Positions 1 through 8,106 of a DNA stretch of 14,427 nucleotides are shown here, one piece after another (position 1 is the first letter of the stretch; the number at the start of each line of letters is the position of its first letter). The position numbers and the translations under genes are program-made. The notes under the pieces were generated by a model. The model did not search any database. It saw nothing but the letters and a program-made list of their open reading frames with translations, and was not told the origin of the DNA. This DNA is from Flavobacterium sp. (GTDB lineage: Bacteria > Bacteroidota > Bacteroidia > Flavobacteriales > Flavobacteriaceae), in the NCBI GenBank assembly GCA_030682755.1, contig JAUXNR010000482.1, forward strand, positions 1-14,427, in the 5' to 3' direction.

Positions 1-3000
1 TTCGGAATCTCTTGCTACCAAATCTGAAGTCAGAGCAAAAAGTACAGCGATAATACTACTGTCAGTTGAGGGTGTTGGAATTTGGATATCCTGAAGCAGG
101 ACATCTGTCTTATCCAAACCGATAGTAAGTTGACGGGATAAAATCTGGCTGAAAGACAGTTGTAGTGCAAAAGATCTCAGATAACCAAAAAGATAATCGT
201 AGCGTGCTTCTATTTCTGATTCAGGTAATGGTGTCGATGATTGGGCAAATTGAGTGTCTAGTGCATTTGGCCATTCCGATTTTGGTATGAAAGGTGCAAA
301 AAACTCATTGAAGAATACCTCTCTGACATTCTCAGGGTTTACAGGATCAGGATATTGTGGCGGATTTGAAATTGATCGACCTTCTACAAAGTCTATCGCC
401 ATCTGTATCTGTCCTAAATTCTGGAATTGTGGTAGGCGTTGGAACAATAGTGTTGCTTGTTCGGAATTACTGAGCTCAATATTAGAAGCATCTTCAAGTT
501 CTGTGGCAGCTGTACTTATAACAGTTCTTAATTCCTGCATTAGCCTTAAAATTGTCTCGGGCTTCAAGATATTTTTGTTATCGCTGGATCCGCTCAATAC
601 ATATTCCCATAGCGAGAAGTCTTTATTTACGGATCTCATAAACTGAATATCAGCAAGGGTTTGCTCTACGTTACTGATTCCATCAAAAGGGAATTCATTT
701 CCTATGGTAACATACGTTATAAAGTCTGTGAAACTGATTTTTAATTTTTTCAATAACGTAGTATATCGGTATACATAAGCTATTGCTTCAAGGGAGAATG
801 GGGCGTTTTCAGGATCACCAGAAACAGGGTTATCAAAATAAGCCAATATTTTTCTGACTTCTACCTCGGGATAAGCCAATGATGCACTTAGTAATTTTAT
901 ACGTTCCGCAGTAAAAGTAGGAGGTACAGGTGTTACGCCTGGGTCATACGCTAAAGCATTATAGTCTCCAGCGATTGGATTTACAAAGGACAGGTTTAAG
1001 AAAAGTCTTTTATAAAGCGAGTTAATCTCTTTATCGGTGGTACGATAATTTTTTATGTTGATATTTCCCCAGAAAGTCAATAATTCCTCAACTGTAAGCC
1101 TTAGCTGCTTCTGTATTTCCGAAAACTTCATCAGATTGACGATAGTTACAGTATTAATAGGATCAGTGCTTGATATTTGAGGAGCAATCACAAAATTTTG
1201 TAGCAAAATGTCAAGTTCCCACATGGTCCATGATGTATGGTGCCAAAGTCTTAAGAATCGCTGAATTCTGTCAAACCGATCAAGAGAAAGGTTAACCAAT
1301 TCTTGAGTTGAAGTGTTGCAAGGGTCAGCATCATCACCTAAAGGATGTACAATTTTTATACGATCAGCAGGTGGTGTAATATTTATATAATCAGTCTGAA
1401 GTAGTAGTAAAAGTTGATCATAATTTAGTTTAGTCTTTTCTAAAAACCAGTCTACTGTTACATGGTCAGGTACGGTATTAGTAAAGTCAATGTTCCACAT
1501 GATTGTGAGCATTTCCTCCAAAGTATGGTCATTGAGATATGAATTATCAATAATTGATTCCTCTAGTGAAGAAAATTCAAAATATTCTGCGGCAATTCTC
1601 CGCGGACGAGGAGAAAGTGATTGCTGGTTTTGCCATATCTGCATAAAATTCCACCAAGGGCTTCCTAAATGAGCGAGGTAGAGGCGAGTATTTTCCTGCC
1701 AAAGGTTAAATATCGGACTATGCAACGGATATATTTGTTCTAAAAGATAGTTGTAAGCATCTTTATTTAAATATTCAGGGAAAGCCCGTAGTTCTTTTGC
1801 TGATAATCGGGTCTGGTGGTCATATGCGACCTCAGGAGGAGGTAAGACACCTGCTACTGAGACCACTGCATTTTCCAAAACTTCACAGACAATATCAATA
1901 TAAGGTATTGGTGTATCAGTGTTAGTACAACTCAATTCGATATAGTCCAAATCCGGTCTGCGTCTTAGCAAAATATCTTTAACAGTTTCTGTAGAGCCTG
2001 GAACAGAAGGCTTGGCAATCCTTGATTGCAAAAAGCGGATTATATCAACAAGGTATGCGGAAGCTCCAACTACAGACTGGCATTCAGAGCAAGCACAAGA
2101 GTCGAATGATCCAAAAAGGTTCTCAAGGTTAGGAATGGTACTGGCAGAGAAACTACGCATGAAATCTGCTTGATCCTGACGGGGTTGCAGACCTTGTGCC
2201 TGAAGAACAGTAGGATTGGTCTGGTTGGTCTGTGGGCTAAATTCACTAAAAAAAGAAAGAAGCTTAGCATAATTATATTCTGCTTGCCTGAAAATATCTT
2301 TCGCCGTATTCTTAGGCATACCTGCCTCCATCATTTTGGAAAGGAAAGCATCCCTTCTATAGTTAACTATTTGTGCTGCTGAATGGAATTTGTTTTTTAA
2401 TAATATATTACCCTGATTACCCTCAAGAGTATAATTTTGAACCCGCTGTACTAATAAAATTTGTTCTTTTAACTCTTCTCCAGCACTGATATCTTGGAAA
2501 AAGGGATCAAGATCTTGAGCGATAAAGTTAAATCGTGGCCTAGGCTTCAGCAAATTCTTAATATCTTGTAGGTTTGGCAAACCAGTACTGCTACTTTCTT
2601 CGATATGGCTTACAAAGCTTAGCGAAGGATAACGTAGGATTGTTTTTAGATAGAGTTCTCCAGCGAATCGATCCAAAGGAGATTCTTCACTTTCATTCTC
2701 AGGATACGCGGGGATATGCATATTTTCGTCTACAATCACTCTTTTCCAGTCCGATCGCGAAAGTTCCGCAATTTTGTACGCACCTTCAAGGGATGAATCG
2801 ACTAGCTTTTGAGTAATAATATCCGTATTGTAATTTTCGTAATCAACCAGATATCCATATTCAGTGTTGAGTTGTAGCTTATCGTAGGTACCAGATGGAA
2901 GTATTTCACGTGCCTGTCTCCAAAAATCTTCAGTAAAACCTTGATTTGCAATAAAGCTTTGGGCGAGTGATACCTTATTCGTTTTGTTAACACCTGCGAA

Positions 3001-4623
3001 GTCAAATACCGAATCCAACGTGGCAGCATTTCTAATATTTAATGGCTGAGCAAGAATAACATAATCACCTAGTTGTGGTATAGTTGTTTCTGCCAGTTCA
3101 CCTATCAGCGGTTGGTATGTGATATCAATAATATGATTACGCAACGCACCCTCAAATATAGTTAATAAGCTATTGGGCTTTAGAAGTGATAAATTTCTTA
3201 TGAGTGTTTGCTCCATATCCTTTAACCACTCATCCCAATTATCTCCTTCGTCTGGAAGGATATTATCAGGCAGGATTGTATTTCCGGCAAACAGCAAAGC
3301 AAAAGTAATGGGTGGTGATATATTATGTCTGCCCTCGATGTCAGGATAATCTCTGATAATCATGTCGGAAATACGAAAAGCTAAAAACAGTTTCATGACC
3401 GTATTGATTTCTATACCGGTTTTATTGGACAGGTTAGTAAGCCCTTCGGTTTTATCTTCGCGGAGTTCAATAAACCATTTCAAACCCTCACCTTGGAAAT
3501 CACGAATAAAAAGCAATTTTCCAGTTAGAATTCTGTACAAGCTTTTTCCAAGATAAGTTTTCCGTGAATGTTCGATTGTAAAGTTAAAATAATGTACTGG
3601 GCGAGGATTATAAATAATCTCTTCGGTGAGGATTTTATCCTCCATGTCCTTAACTTTTATGGTAAGACTATTATTTTTTAAATCTACTTCACCATTATCG
3701 TTTAAGTAGGGGCTATATATTATATCATAGAAGCCGTCTTTAAAAGTTTTCCTTTCGCCAAGAAGAACTGGCTTTTCTAAAAAGCGATTATTATATATTT
3801 CTACTCTACACTGTTTAATAGGTTCAAAATTTTTGTCACGAATCGTACCGCGTACTCTATATGTAGTTTCCTGCTCAATGATACCCGGTATTTTTTCATC
3901 CAGAGCTTTTGAAAGAGCAACAGCTGTTCTGGTATTTAAGCGTCCGTCAACACCAATGTTTACACTACGCTGCAACATTTTTACAGCCTCAATTGTTGAC
4001 TTTCCGTAGTATAGTGTATTATATTCGGGTATTTCAATTAAATAACCCAGAGCAGCAAGTGCTTTGTGAAGTCTCCTTACTTGAGTCCCCGTGCTGCTAA
4101 AATCCAAATTATGGGTAATTCTTTTTAATTTTGAAGTTGGCTTGTATTGGAGGTATTCAGGGAATGGATTTTGATTGAAATGATATAGTAGTTTTTCCGT
4201 TTTCTTATCGGGAAATCCCATCGGAGTAAGAAACATTCGATTCTGAAAAGCTCTTATCGTTTCAACCATTGGAAGGTCAATCTCGCCTTTAGAAAGAACT
4301 TTTCGACTAACATTGAATCCAATCTTCCGCAAGATCTGAAATAATTCAATTGTTTTTTCTGGTGATTCAGTTCTTTTGTTGTAGATTTTAGCATTAATCA
4401 GATTTGCTGAAATTTCGTGGAACTCTCCATCATTACTGTATTTTAAACCATTTTCCTTTTCAAATCTAGAAACCACCTCACGAGAGTAAGCACCATACTT
4501 TTTGTCTATATAGTCTTGACTTTTAGTATCAAAAGGAACATCGATGTAAATAAGTGCCTCATGAATTGCAGATACCTGATTTGGATCATTGATGTCGGGG
4601 TTGGGCGGAAGATAATTTATCAT
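1..4623 (-). CDS. Tc toxin A-subunit-like protein (VRP1/SpvA family), N-terminal 1541 residues, C-terminus beyond window
   Basis: The frame is open from an ATG at 4623 to the window edge. An in-frame TAA two codons upstream fixes this ATG as the first possible start. Residues about 88-147 and 178-241 both resemble peptidoglycan-binding type 1 domains (LxxLGY, VDGRLNTRTAVAL). Residues about 254-345 look like a carboxypeptidase-regulatory/prealbumin-like beta domain (YRVRGTIRD...). Around residue 836-865 lies the VRP1 signature of Tc A subunits, LFGSFDSCACSECQS followed by ASAYLVDIIRFL, with Cys843, Cys845 and Cys848. It is followed by LRRRPDLDYIEL and PYIDIVCEVLE, also typical of the family. 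Tc A subunits are usually about 2000-2500 residues and form the pentameric pore and translocation channel for a TcB-TcC toxin cocoon, so roughly a third or more of the protein is probably missing to the left. No signal peptide is seen, as usual for Tc toxins. Whether TcB/TcC partners exist cannot be seen here. Family assignment is firm; target and activity are unknown. Confidence 0.88.
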   Translation of the reverse strand, partial: MINYLPPNPDINDPNQVSAIHEALIYIDVPFDTKSQDYIDKKYGAYSREVVSRFEKENGLKYSNDGEFHEISANLINAKIYNKRTESPEKTIELFQILRKIGFNVSRKVLSKGEIDLPMVETIRAFQNRMFLTPMGFPDKKTEKLLYHFNQNPFPEYLQYKPTSKLKRITHNLDFSSTGTQVRRLHKALAALGYLIEIPEYNTLYYGKSTIEAVKMLQRSVNIGVDGRLNTRTAVALSKALDEKIPGIIEQETTYRVRGTIRDKNFEPIKQCRVEIYNNRFLEKPVLLGERKTFKDGFYDIIYSPYLNDNGEVDLKNNSLTIKVKDMEDKILTEEIIYNPRPVHYFNFTIEHSRKTYLGKSLYRILTGKLLFIRDFQGEGLKWFIELREDKTEGLTNLSNKTGIEINTVMKLFLAFRISDMIIRDYPDIEGRHNISPPITFALLFAGNTILPDNILPDEGDNWDEWLKDMEQTLIRNLSLLKPNSLLTIFEGALRNHIIDITYQPLIGELAETTIPQLGDYVILAQPLNIRNAATLDSVFDFAGVNKTNKVSLAQSFIANQGFTEDFWRQAREILPSGTYDKLQLNTEYGYLVDYENYNTDIITQKLVDSSLEGAYKIAELSRSDWKRVIVDENMHIPAYPENESEESPLDRFAGELYLKTILRYPSLSFVSHIEESSSTGLPNLQDIKNLLKPRPRFNFIAQDLDPFFQDISAGEELKEQILLVQRVQNYTLEGNQGNILLKNKFHSAAQIVNYRRDAFLSKMMEAGMPKNTAKDIFRQAEYNYAKLLSFFSEFSPQTNQTNPTVLQAQGLQPRQDQADFMRSFSASTIPNLENLFGSFDSCACSECQSVVGASAYLVDIIRFLQSRIAKPSVPGSTETVKDILLRRRPDLDYIELSCTNTDTPIPYIDIVCEVLENAVVSVAGVLPPPEVAYDHQTRLSAKELRAFPEYLNKDAYNYLLEQIYPLHSPIFNLWQENTRLYLAHLGSPWWNFMQIWQNQQSLSPRPRRIAAEYFEFSSLEESIIDNSYLNDHTLEEMLTIMWNIDFTNTVPDHVTVDWFLEKTKLNYDQLLLLLQTDYINITPPADRIKIVHPLGDDADPCNTSTQELVNLSLDRFDRIQRFLRLWHHTSWTMWELDILLQNFVIAPQISSTDPINTVTIVNLMKFSEIQKQLRLTVEELLTFWGNINIKNYRTTDKEINSLYKRLFLNLSFVNPIAGDYNALAYDPGVTPVPPTFTAERIKLLSASLAYPEVEVRKILAYFDNPVSGDPENAPFSLEAIAYVYRYTTLLKKLKISFTDFITYVTIGNEFPFDGISNVEQTLADIQFMRSVNKDFSLWEYVLSGSSDNKNILKPETILRLMQELRTVISTAATELEDASNIELSNSEQATLLFQRLPQFQNLGQIQMAIDFVEGRSISNPPQYPDPVNPENVREVFFNEFFAPFIPKSEWPNALDTQFAQSSTPLPESEIEARYDYLFGYLRSFALQLSFSQILSRQLTIGLDKTDVLLQDIQIPTPSTDSSIIAVLFALTSDLVARDSE

Positions 4624-4681
4624 AACTTATTGATTTAATGCTAAAAAAATACACTTTTACAAGAAAAAGTAGTTAATTCGA

Positions 4682-4729
4682 TAAAATTACTACTTATATA
4701 TATTTGAGTCAATGCGGGTTTTCCCGTAT
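4682..4729 (-). promoter_or_regulatory. Promoter of the Tc toxin gene with overlapping palindromic operator
   Basis: On the minus strand a near-perfect palindrome, ATACGGGAAAACCCGCAT (4712-4729, one mismatched pair), ends on a TTG (4710-4712). Twenty bases further is TAATTTTA (4682-4689), one base off the Bacteroidota -7 consensus TAnnTTTG. The start codon follows about 60 bases downstream. The arrangement is the same, base for base in spacing, as at 9359-9406, which supports it as a real promoter plus regulator site. Confidence 0.65.
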
Positions 4730-4815
4730 TTTAATAGTTTTGTTTTTTAAACTTATTTTTCTATTTTTTATCTACTCTCTATATATAAATGGCTATATGA
4801 CGCATATGTTGGATA

Positions 4816-4862
4816 CAAATGTATTCTTTGGAATAACTTTTTTTTACGGAGAATCCGTAAAA
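4816..4862 (-). promoter_or_regulatory. Possible second upstream promoter with related palindrome
   Basis: A perfect inverted repeat (arms TTTTACGGA and TCCGTAAAA around GAA, 4842-4862) shares the TACGG/CCGTA half-sites of the two stronger operators. On the minus strand it is followed after 18 bases by TACATTTG (4816-4823), an exact TAnnTTTG match, but no TTG is present at -33. It could drive the toxin gene with a leader of about 190 bases. Spacing from palindrome centre to the -7 element is about 29 bases, against 31.5 in the other two. Confidence 0.4.
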
Positions 4863-5219
4863 TGAAAAAAATAATTTTTTGATGTTTGGAGGATAATCGT
4901 TTTGTAGAAAAACAGACAAGCTATAAAGGAGGAATGTGTTGATCAAAAAACAACTATTAATTTGTGATTTTGTTTAAAAGGTAATCTTGAATTCAGAATT
5001 TTAAATTTATTTTGCTTTAAATTGACATCAAATTTTATATCTCTTGTAATTTCAAATGAGTGTTTTCAATTCTGTTAATGCTATTTTTATTGCAAATTAT
5101 TCAATCGAGTTCCAAAAAATTGGATTTGTCAAATACGAGATATTAAATTTTAAAATTTAACATTTATTAACCAAATAGTATTTACTCAGAAAGGATAAAT
5201 ATCTCCTAATCATATCTTA
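4863..5219. other. AT-rich intergenic stretch without a recognisable gene
   Basis: Very AT-rich DNA with frequent stops in all frames. An AGGAGG-like run near 4927 is followed only by a start with about a dozen codons before a stop. No RNA gene, repeat array or convincing terminator was seen. Confidence 0.6.
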
Positions 5220-5729
5220 TTACAAAATGCAATTCGCTTGGTCCAGAAAAGACTTTCCTTTCTTGGAAGGTATACTTTCATCATAAGTTTGGAGACCTAT
5301 TCCTATTCTAATGTATATTAAAGAAGAAGATGCAATTTTTTTCAAATCATCTTTGGTGATGTTGTATCGGGCATTATACATTGATACAATTCCAAATTGG
5401 GTAGCTTGTGCTGTTGGAACATAGTTCTGATTTGCATTGACTGTAATTATTTCACCGTTTTCAAGTTTGAAGATAATTGTGTTTTCCGGTGTTATGATAT
5501 CTCTGAGGTTTCCATCAAATTGAACAAGCATTCCAATGGAGTATTGATTTCCATTTTTGTTTAATCCTAATTTCCACCCGCGTTTTACGTCAAAAGTACT
5601 ACCTTTGGTTTCTTCTCCTGTGATTTCATCCTTTTTCTGATAATCATATTTACACTTTTGACTATAAGTCTGTACTGACATTAATATAAATATCGTTGTT
5701 ATTCTCAAAATTTTAATACTGCTTTTCAT
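5220..5729 (-). CDS. Small secreted protein of unknown function
   Basis: A 169-residue protein. It has a clear Sec signal peptide: basic start (MKSSIKILR), hydrophobic core (ITTIFILMSV) and a likely cleavage near residue 23 in QTYSQ. The mature part begins KCKYDYQKKDEITGEE and has only two Cys residues, one near each end (CKYDYQ and the final CIL), which could form a disulfide. It has alternating beta-type segments and no catalytic motif that I recognise. Short periplasmic or surface proteins of this look are common in Bacteroidota. It lies 249 bases downstream of the SGNH hydrolase gene on the same strand, so it may be a separate unit. No function is proposed. Confidence 0.7.
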   Translation of the reverse strand: MKSSIKILRITTIFILMSVQTYSQKCKYDYQKKDEITGEETKGSTFDVKRGWKLGLNKNGNQYSIGMLVQFDGNLRDIITPENTIIFKLENGEIITVNANQNYVPTAQATQFGIVSMYNARYNITKDDLKKIASSSLIYIRIGIGLQTYDESIPSKKGKSFLDQANCIL

Positions 5730-5978
5730 TTCTAATTATATAACTTTTTTACTCTTATAATCTTAATTCTAATTATTCTTTTTTATGCATCCTAATCTAA
5801 TTTTATGGTTTTCTGAATGTCAGCTAATTTCCTATTAGTTGTAAATAGTGATAAATTTTGTTATAAATGTTAACAAATAAATACTATTATTTAATTGAAT
5901 TAAATGTTTTGAATTACTTCTGTTATTTTCGATTTTAGTAATGTTATTGATGTGTAACATTTTAATTATTAATACTTT
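5730..5978. other. Intergenic spacer between the SGNH gene and the secreted-protein gene
   Basis: AT-rich spacer. A weak 6-bp hairpin (ATGTTA/TAACAT, 5941-5960) lies just after the hydrolase stop codon but lacks a proper U-tract, so it is not called a terminator. No convincing promoter for the downstream gene was found, although a near match to TAnnTTTG exists around 5874. Confidence 0.4.
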
Positions 5979-6974
5979 TTAGATTCCTAATGACTTTAAC
6001 TTTGAAATAAATTTATCAGCAACTAGTCTAAATCCGTGATCATTAGGGTGAATTTCATCATGCCAAAAGCTATCATCTTGCGGGACAGTATTTCGCAAGT
6101 CTATAAAATAAACATTACTATATTCATTAGATAAATCAAGTATCATTTGGTTAAATTTATCCATAATCAGTTTAATTAATGTTTTTCTATCTTTATCCAA
6201 ATTTAATTTTCCTCTATCTATCATCGGTTTTCCTATCCATTTACCATCCGGACGAGGCATTATATAGTCATAGCCATGAAGAATAATTGGTAAATCAGGG
6301 AATTCTTTCGTCAGTATTTCTAAAAGACCTTTATAGTAAGTTTCGATAACCTTTATTTCAGTGCTCCAACTAATTTTCAAATAAGTGTCAATTGAATCAG
6401 AATTACCTTGTGTAACCATATTGGGAAATACTTCAAAGAAGTCATTCCCTCCACCACTTAAAATGAAAGCTTGGGGTTTATATTGTCTTATTGCGTCTAT
6501 ATATTCACTTAAGTGAAACATATTTCTAATCACATCACCTGCAGCATCTAAACTTTTTACATTATACCCAGGCTCTTCTATGATATAGTCTATTACATCC
6601 TTTACTTCTTTAGATAGTGTGATACCAAGTTTTTTATATCTAGGATATTGAAACCACGAATCTCCCTCTGTTACAAGTATTCTACGATTTCTATCTGTTT
6701 TCCGTTTTAAAAACAGTTTATCTCTCTGTTTTCTTGCAATATTATTTGCATCGTTTAATAATTTTTCTTTGATATTAAATAAAGGAGCGGATTCAACAAC
6801 TCCAGTGGTTTGGAAATTGTAGTTTTTGACAATCTGAATATGGCTTTTAAGCTGATATTCACCTGTAAAAGGACCTGTAGGAACATATTCAAAATAGAAT
6901 TCCATAGTTTCAGCTACTTTGTTCTCATCATTTAGTAAAGCTTTTAAGTCTTCAATAGTTATCGGATTTTTCAT
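5979..6974 (-). CDS. SGNH/GDSL-family hydrolase, third gene of the EAD operon
   Basis: 331 residues. The C-terminal two thirds (about 98-331) carry all SGNH blocks: block I with catalytic Ser106 in TEGDSW, block II Gly in AAGD (about 146), block III Asn177 in GGGNDFF, and block V with Asp306 and His309 in HDEIHPND. It should therefore be an active esterase/lipase or acyl hydrolase using a Ser-His-Asp triad; the substrate is unknown. Residues 1-95 are a charged extension that I do not recognise. There is no signal peptide or lipobox, so the enzyme is predicted to act in the cytoplasm, unlike most secreted GDSL enzymes of Bacteroidota. The gene starts 11 bases after the stop of the EAD1-trypsin gene, indicating co-transcription. 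In this context it may be an effector attacking lipids or another cellular ester; that is inference. Confidence 0.85.
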   Translation of the reverse strand: MKNPITIEDLKALLNDENKVAETMEFYFEYVPTGPFTGEYQLKSHIQIVKNYNFQTTGVVESAPLFNIKEKLLNDANNIARKQRDKLFLKRKTDRNRRILVTEGDSWFQYPRYKKLGITLSKEVKDVIDYIIEEPGYNVKSLDAAGDVIRNMFHLSEYIDAIRQYKPQAFILSGGGNDFFEVFPNMVTQGNSDSIDTYLKISWSTEIKVIETYYKGLLEILTKEFPDLPIILHGYDYIMPRPDGKWIGKPMIDRGKLNLDKDRKTLIKLIMDKFNQMILDLSNEYSNVYFIDLRNTVPQDDSFWHDEIHPNDHGFRLVADKFISKLKSLGI

Positions 6975-6985
6975 AAGTGATATTT

Positions 6986-8104
6986 TTAAAAATTATTGTT
7001 AAAATTTCTTTCTTTTAAATCTTCTAATATTCTTTTAACTAAAATTCCTCTATTTGATGGTCTAATATCACCTTCTTCATTAATTTGAAATCCTCCATCT
7101 TCTGATTGTTCATTTTTACCAGCATGGTGCAGTGCCACAACTTTCCAATTTTTATTAAAAACAGGAGATCCACTCGAACCTTCTCGTGTATCAGTATTAT
7201 AAAAAAGATAATTTCTCCATACGCTTATAATGTCATCGGGCAATGCCATTTTCATGTAATTACCATTAGGATGTTGAATAATTGTAACTTTTTGCCCAAT
7301 TTTAGGATTGAAGAATGATTCTAATTCTACAAATCCCCATTCTGATATAGGAGTTTCTATATTGTCTTTAACTTTAACTACTGTATAGTCTAACTCATCT
7401 TCAGAGCTAGTTATAAATTTGGAAGAATCAAGTTGGTAGATAACCTGATTCATCACATTGTTTTCCTTGTCAGTCTTATAGTTGAAAATAATTCTCGAGT
7501 TATCCGCAATCCTCTCACTTGATATGACATGATTATTAGTAATCAAAAAACCACCATTCAATAGAAATCCTGTTCCGGTTTCACCGTCTTCTGTTTCAAC
7601 TTTACAAATTGCTTTTGATTGTTTTATAGCATTTTCAAGCCAACTCATTATGTCTATTAAATCATCTTCTCCAATTATTTTTTCAAGTCCCTTTCTATTT
7701 GGAACAAGTAAATCATATTTTTCGATTGCTTTATCAATATTGGAAGCTATCTTGATTAACGCATTATTCTTTGCTGTTTTTTCGACATCAACAATTTTTA
7801 TGTTTCCACGTAAATTCCTAATGGAATTCAGTGAATCCATATTTTCTACTTCTTTAAAAAGGGATTTCAAATCATCTATTTCGGGAAAATCATCGACAGC
7901 TATTTGAACTATATCTTTTACTTTATCTCGTTTATTTGCCTCAATTAAAATATTATGCCAATTTGTTCTAGATTTGTCACTAAAAGCGACAAACCCTTTT
8001 GGGAGGTCTACCATATCAACCATCAATTTCCCATCTTCTTTATCAGGGTAAAGATCAATTAGTATATCTCTTAGCTCTGTAAGTTTATTATTCCATACCC
8101 CCAT
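6986..8104 (-). CDS. EAD1-trypsin-like serine protease fusion
   Basis: 372 residues. Residues about 3-88 match the effector-associated domain EAD1, an all-helical death-like adaptor: LTELRDILIDLYP, the W-H-N-I-L-xx-A core (WHNILIEA), then a VDDFPEIDDL end. The linker leading into the protease (LEKIIGEDDLIDIMSWLENAIKQ) is also typical of EAD1-trypsin proteins. The trypsin-like (S1/V8) domain starts around 165 with GTGFLL and has a full triad: His192 in NNHVIS, Asp239 in ELDYTVV, and Ser311 in GSSGSPVF. There is no signal peptide, so it should be cytoplasmic. In the families described by comparative genomics, EAD1 couples an effector to a partner bearing a matching adaptor domain, which activates it on a threat signal. 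Only two bases separate its start from the stop of the upstream gene, implying tight translational coupling. Confidence 0.87.
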   Translation of the reverse strand: MGVWNNKLTELRDILIDLYPDKEDGKLMVDMVDLPKGFVAFSDKSRTNWHNILIEANKRDKVKDIVQIAVDDFPEIDDLKSLFKEVENMDSLNSIRNLRGNIKIVDVEKTAKNNALIKIASNIDKAIEKYDLLVPNRKGLEKIIGEDDLIDIMSWLENAIKQSKAICKVETEDGETGTGFLLNGGFLITNNHVISSERIADNSRIIFNYKTDKENNVMNQVIYQLDSSKFITSSEDELDYTVVKVKDNIETPISEWGFVELESFFNPKIGQKVTIIQHPNGNYMKMALPDDIISVWRNYLFYNTDTREGSSGSPVFNKNWKVVALHHAGKNEQSEDGGFQINEEGDIRPSNRGILVKRILEDLKERNFNNNF

Positions 8105-8106
8105 GA

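Noticed and set aside
254..646. Plus-strand open frames opposite the toxin gene (for example 254-646, 2170-2382, 2574-2816, 3362-3556)
   Set aside because: They lie wholly inside the 1541-codon toxin frame, have no recognisable domains and read as reverse-strand shadows.
4920..4975. Shine-Dalgarno-like AGGAGG followed by ATG/GTG/TTG starts
   Set aside because: The frames close within about a dozen codons, and Bacteroidota rarely use such sites.
5140..5162. AT-only inverted repeat TTAAATTTTAAAATTTAA as a terminator or binding site
   Set aside because: Composed only of A and T in a very AT-rich spacer, where such symmetry is expected by chance.
7106..7907. Plus-strand open frames 7106-7318 and 7650-7907
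   Set aside because: Opposite the EAD1-trypsin gene, whose domains and catalytic residues are clear; no protein-like features of their own.
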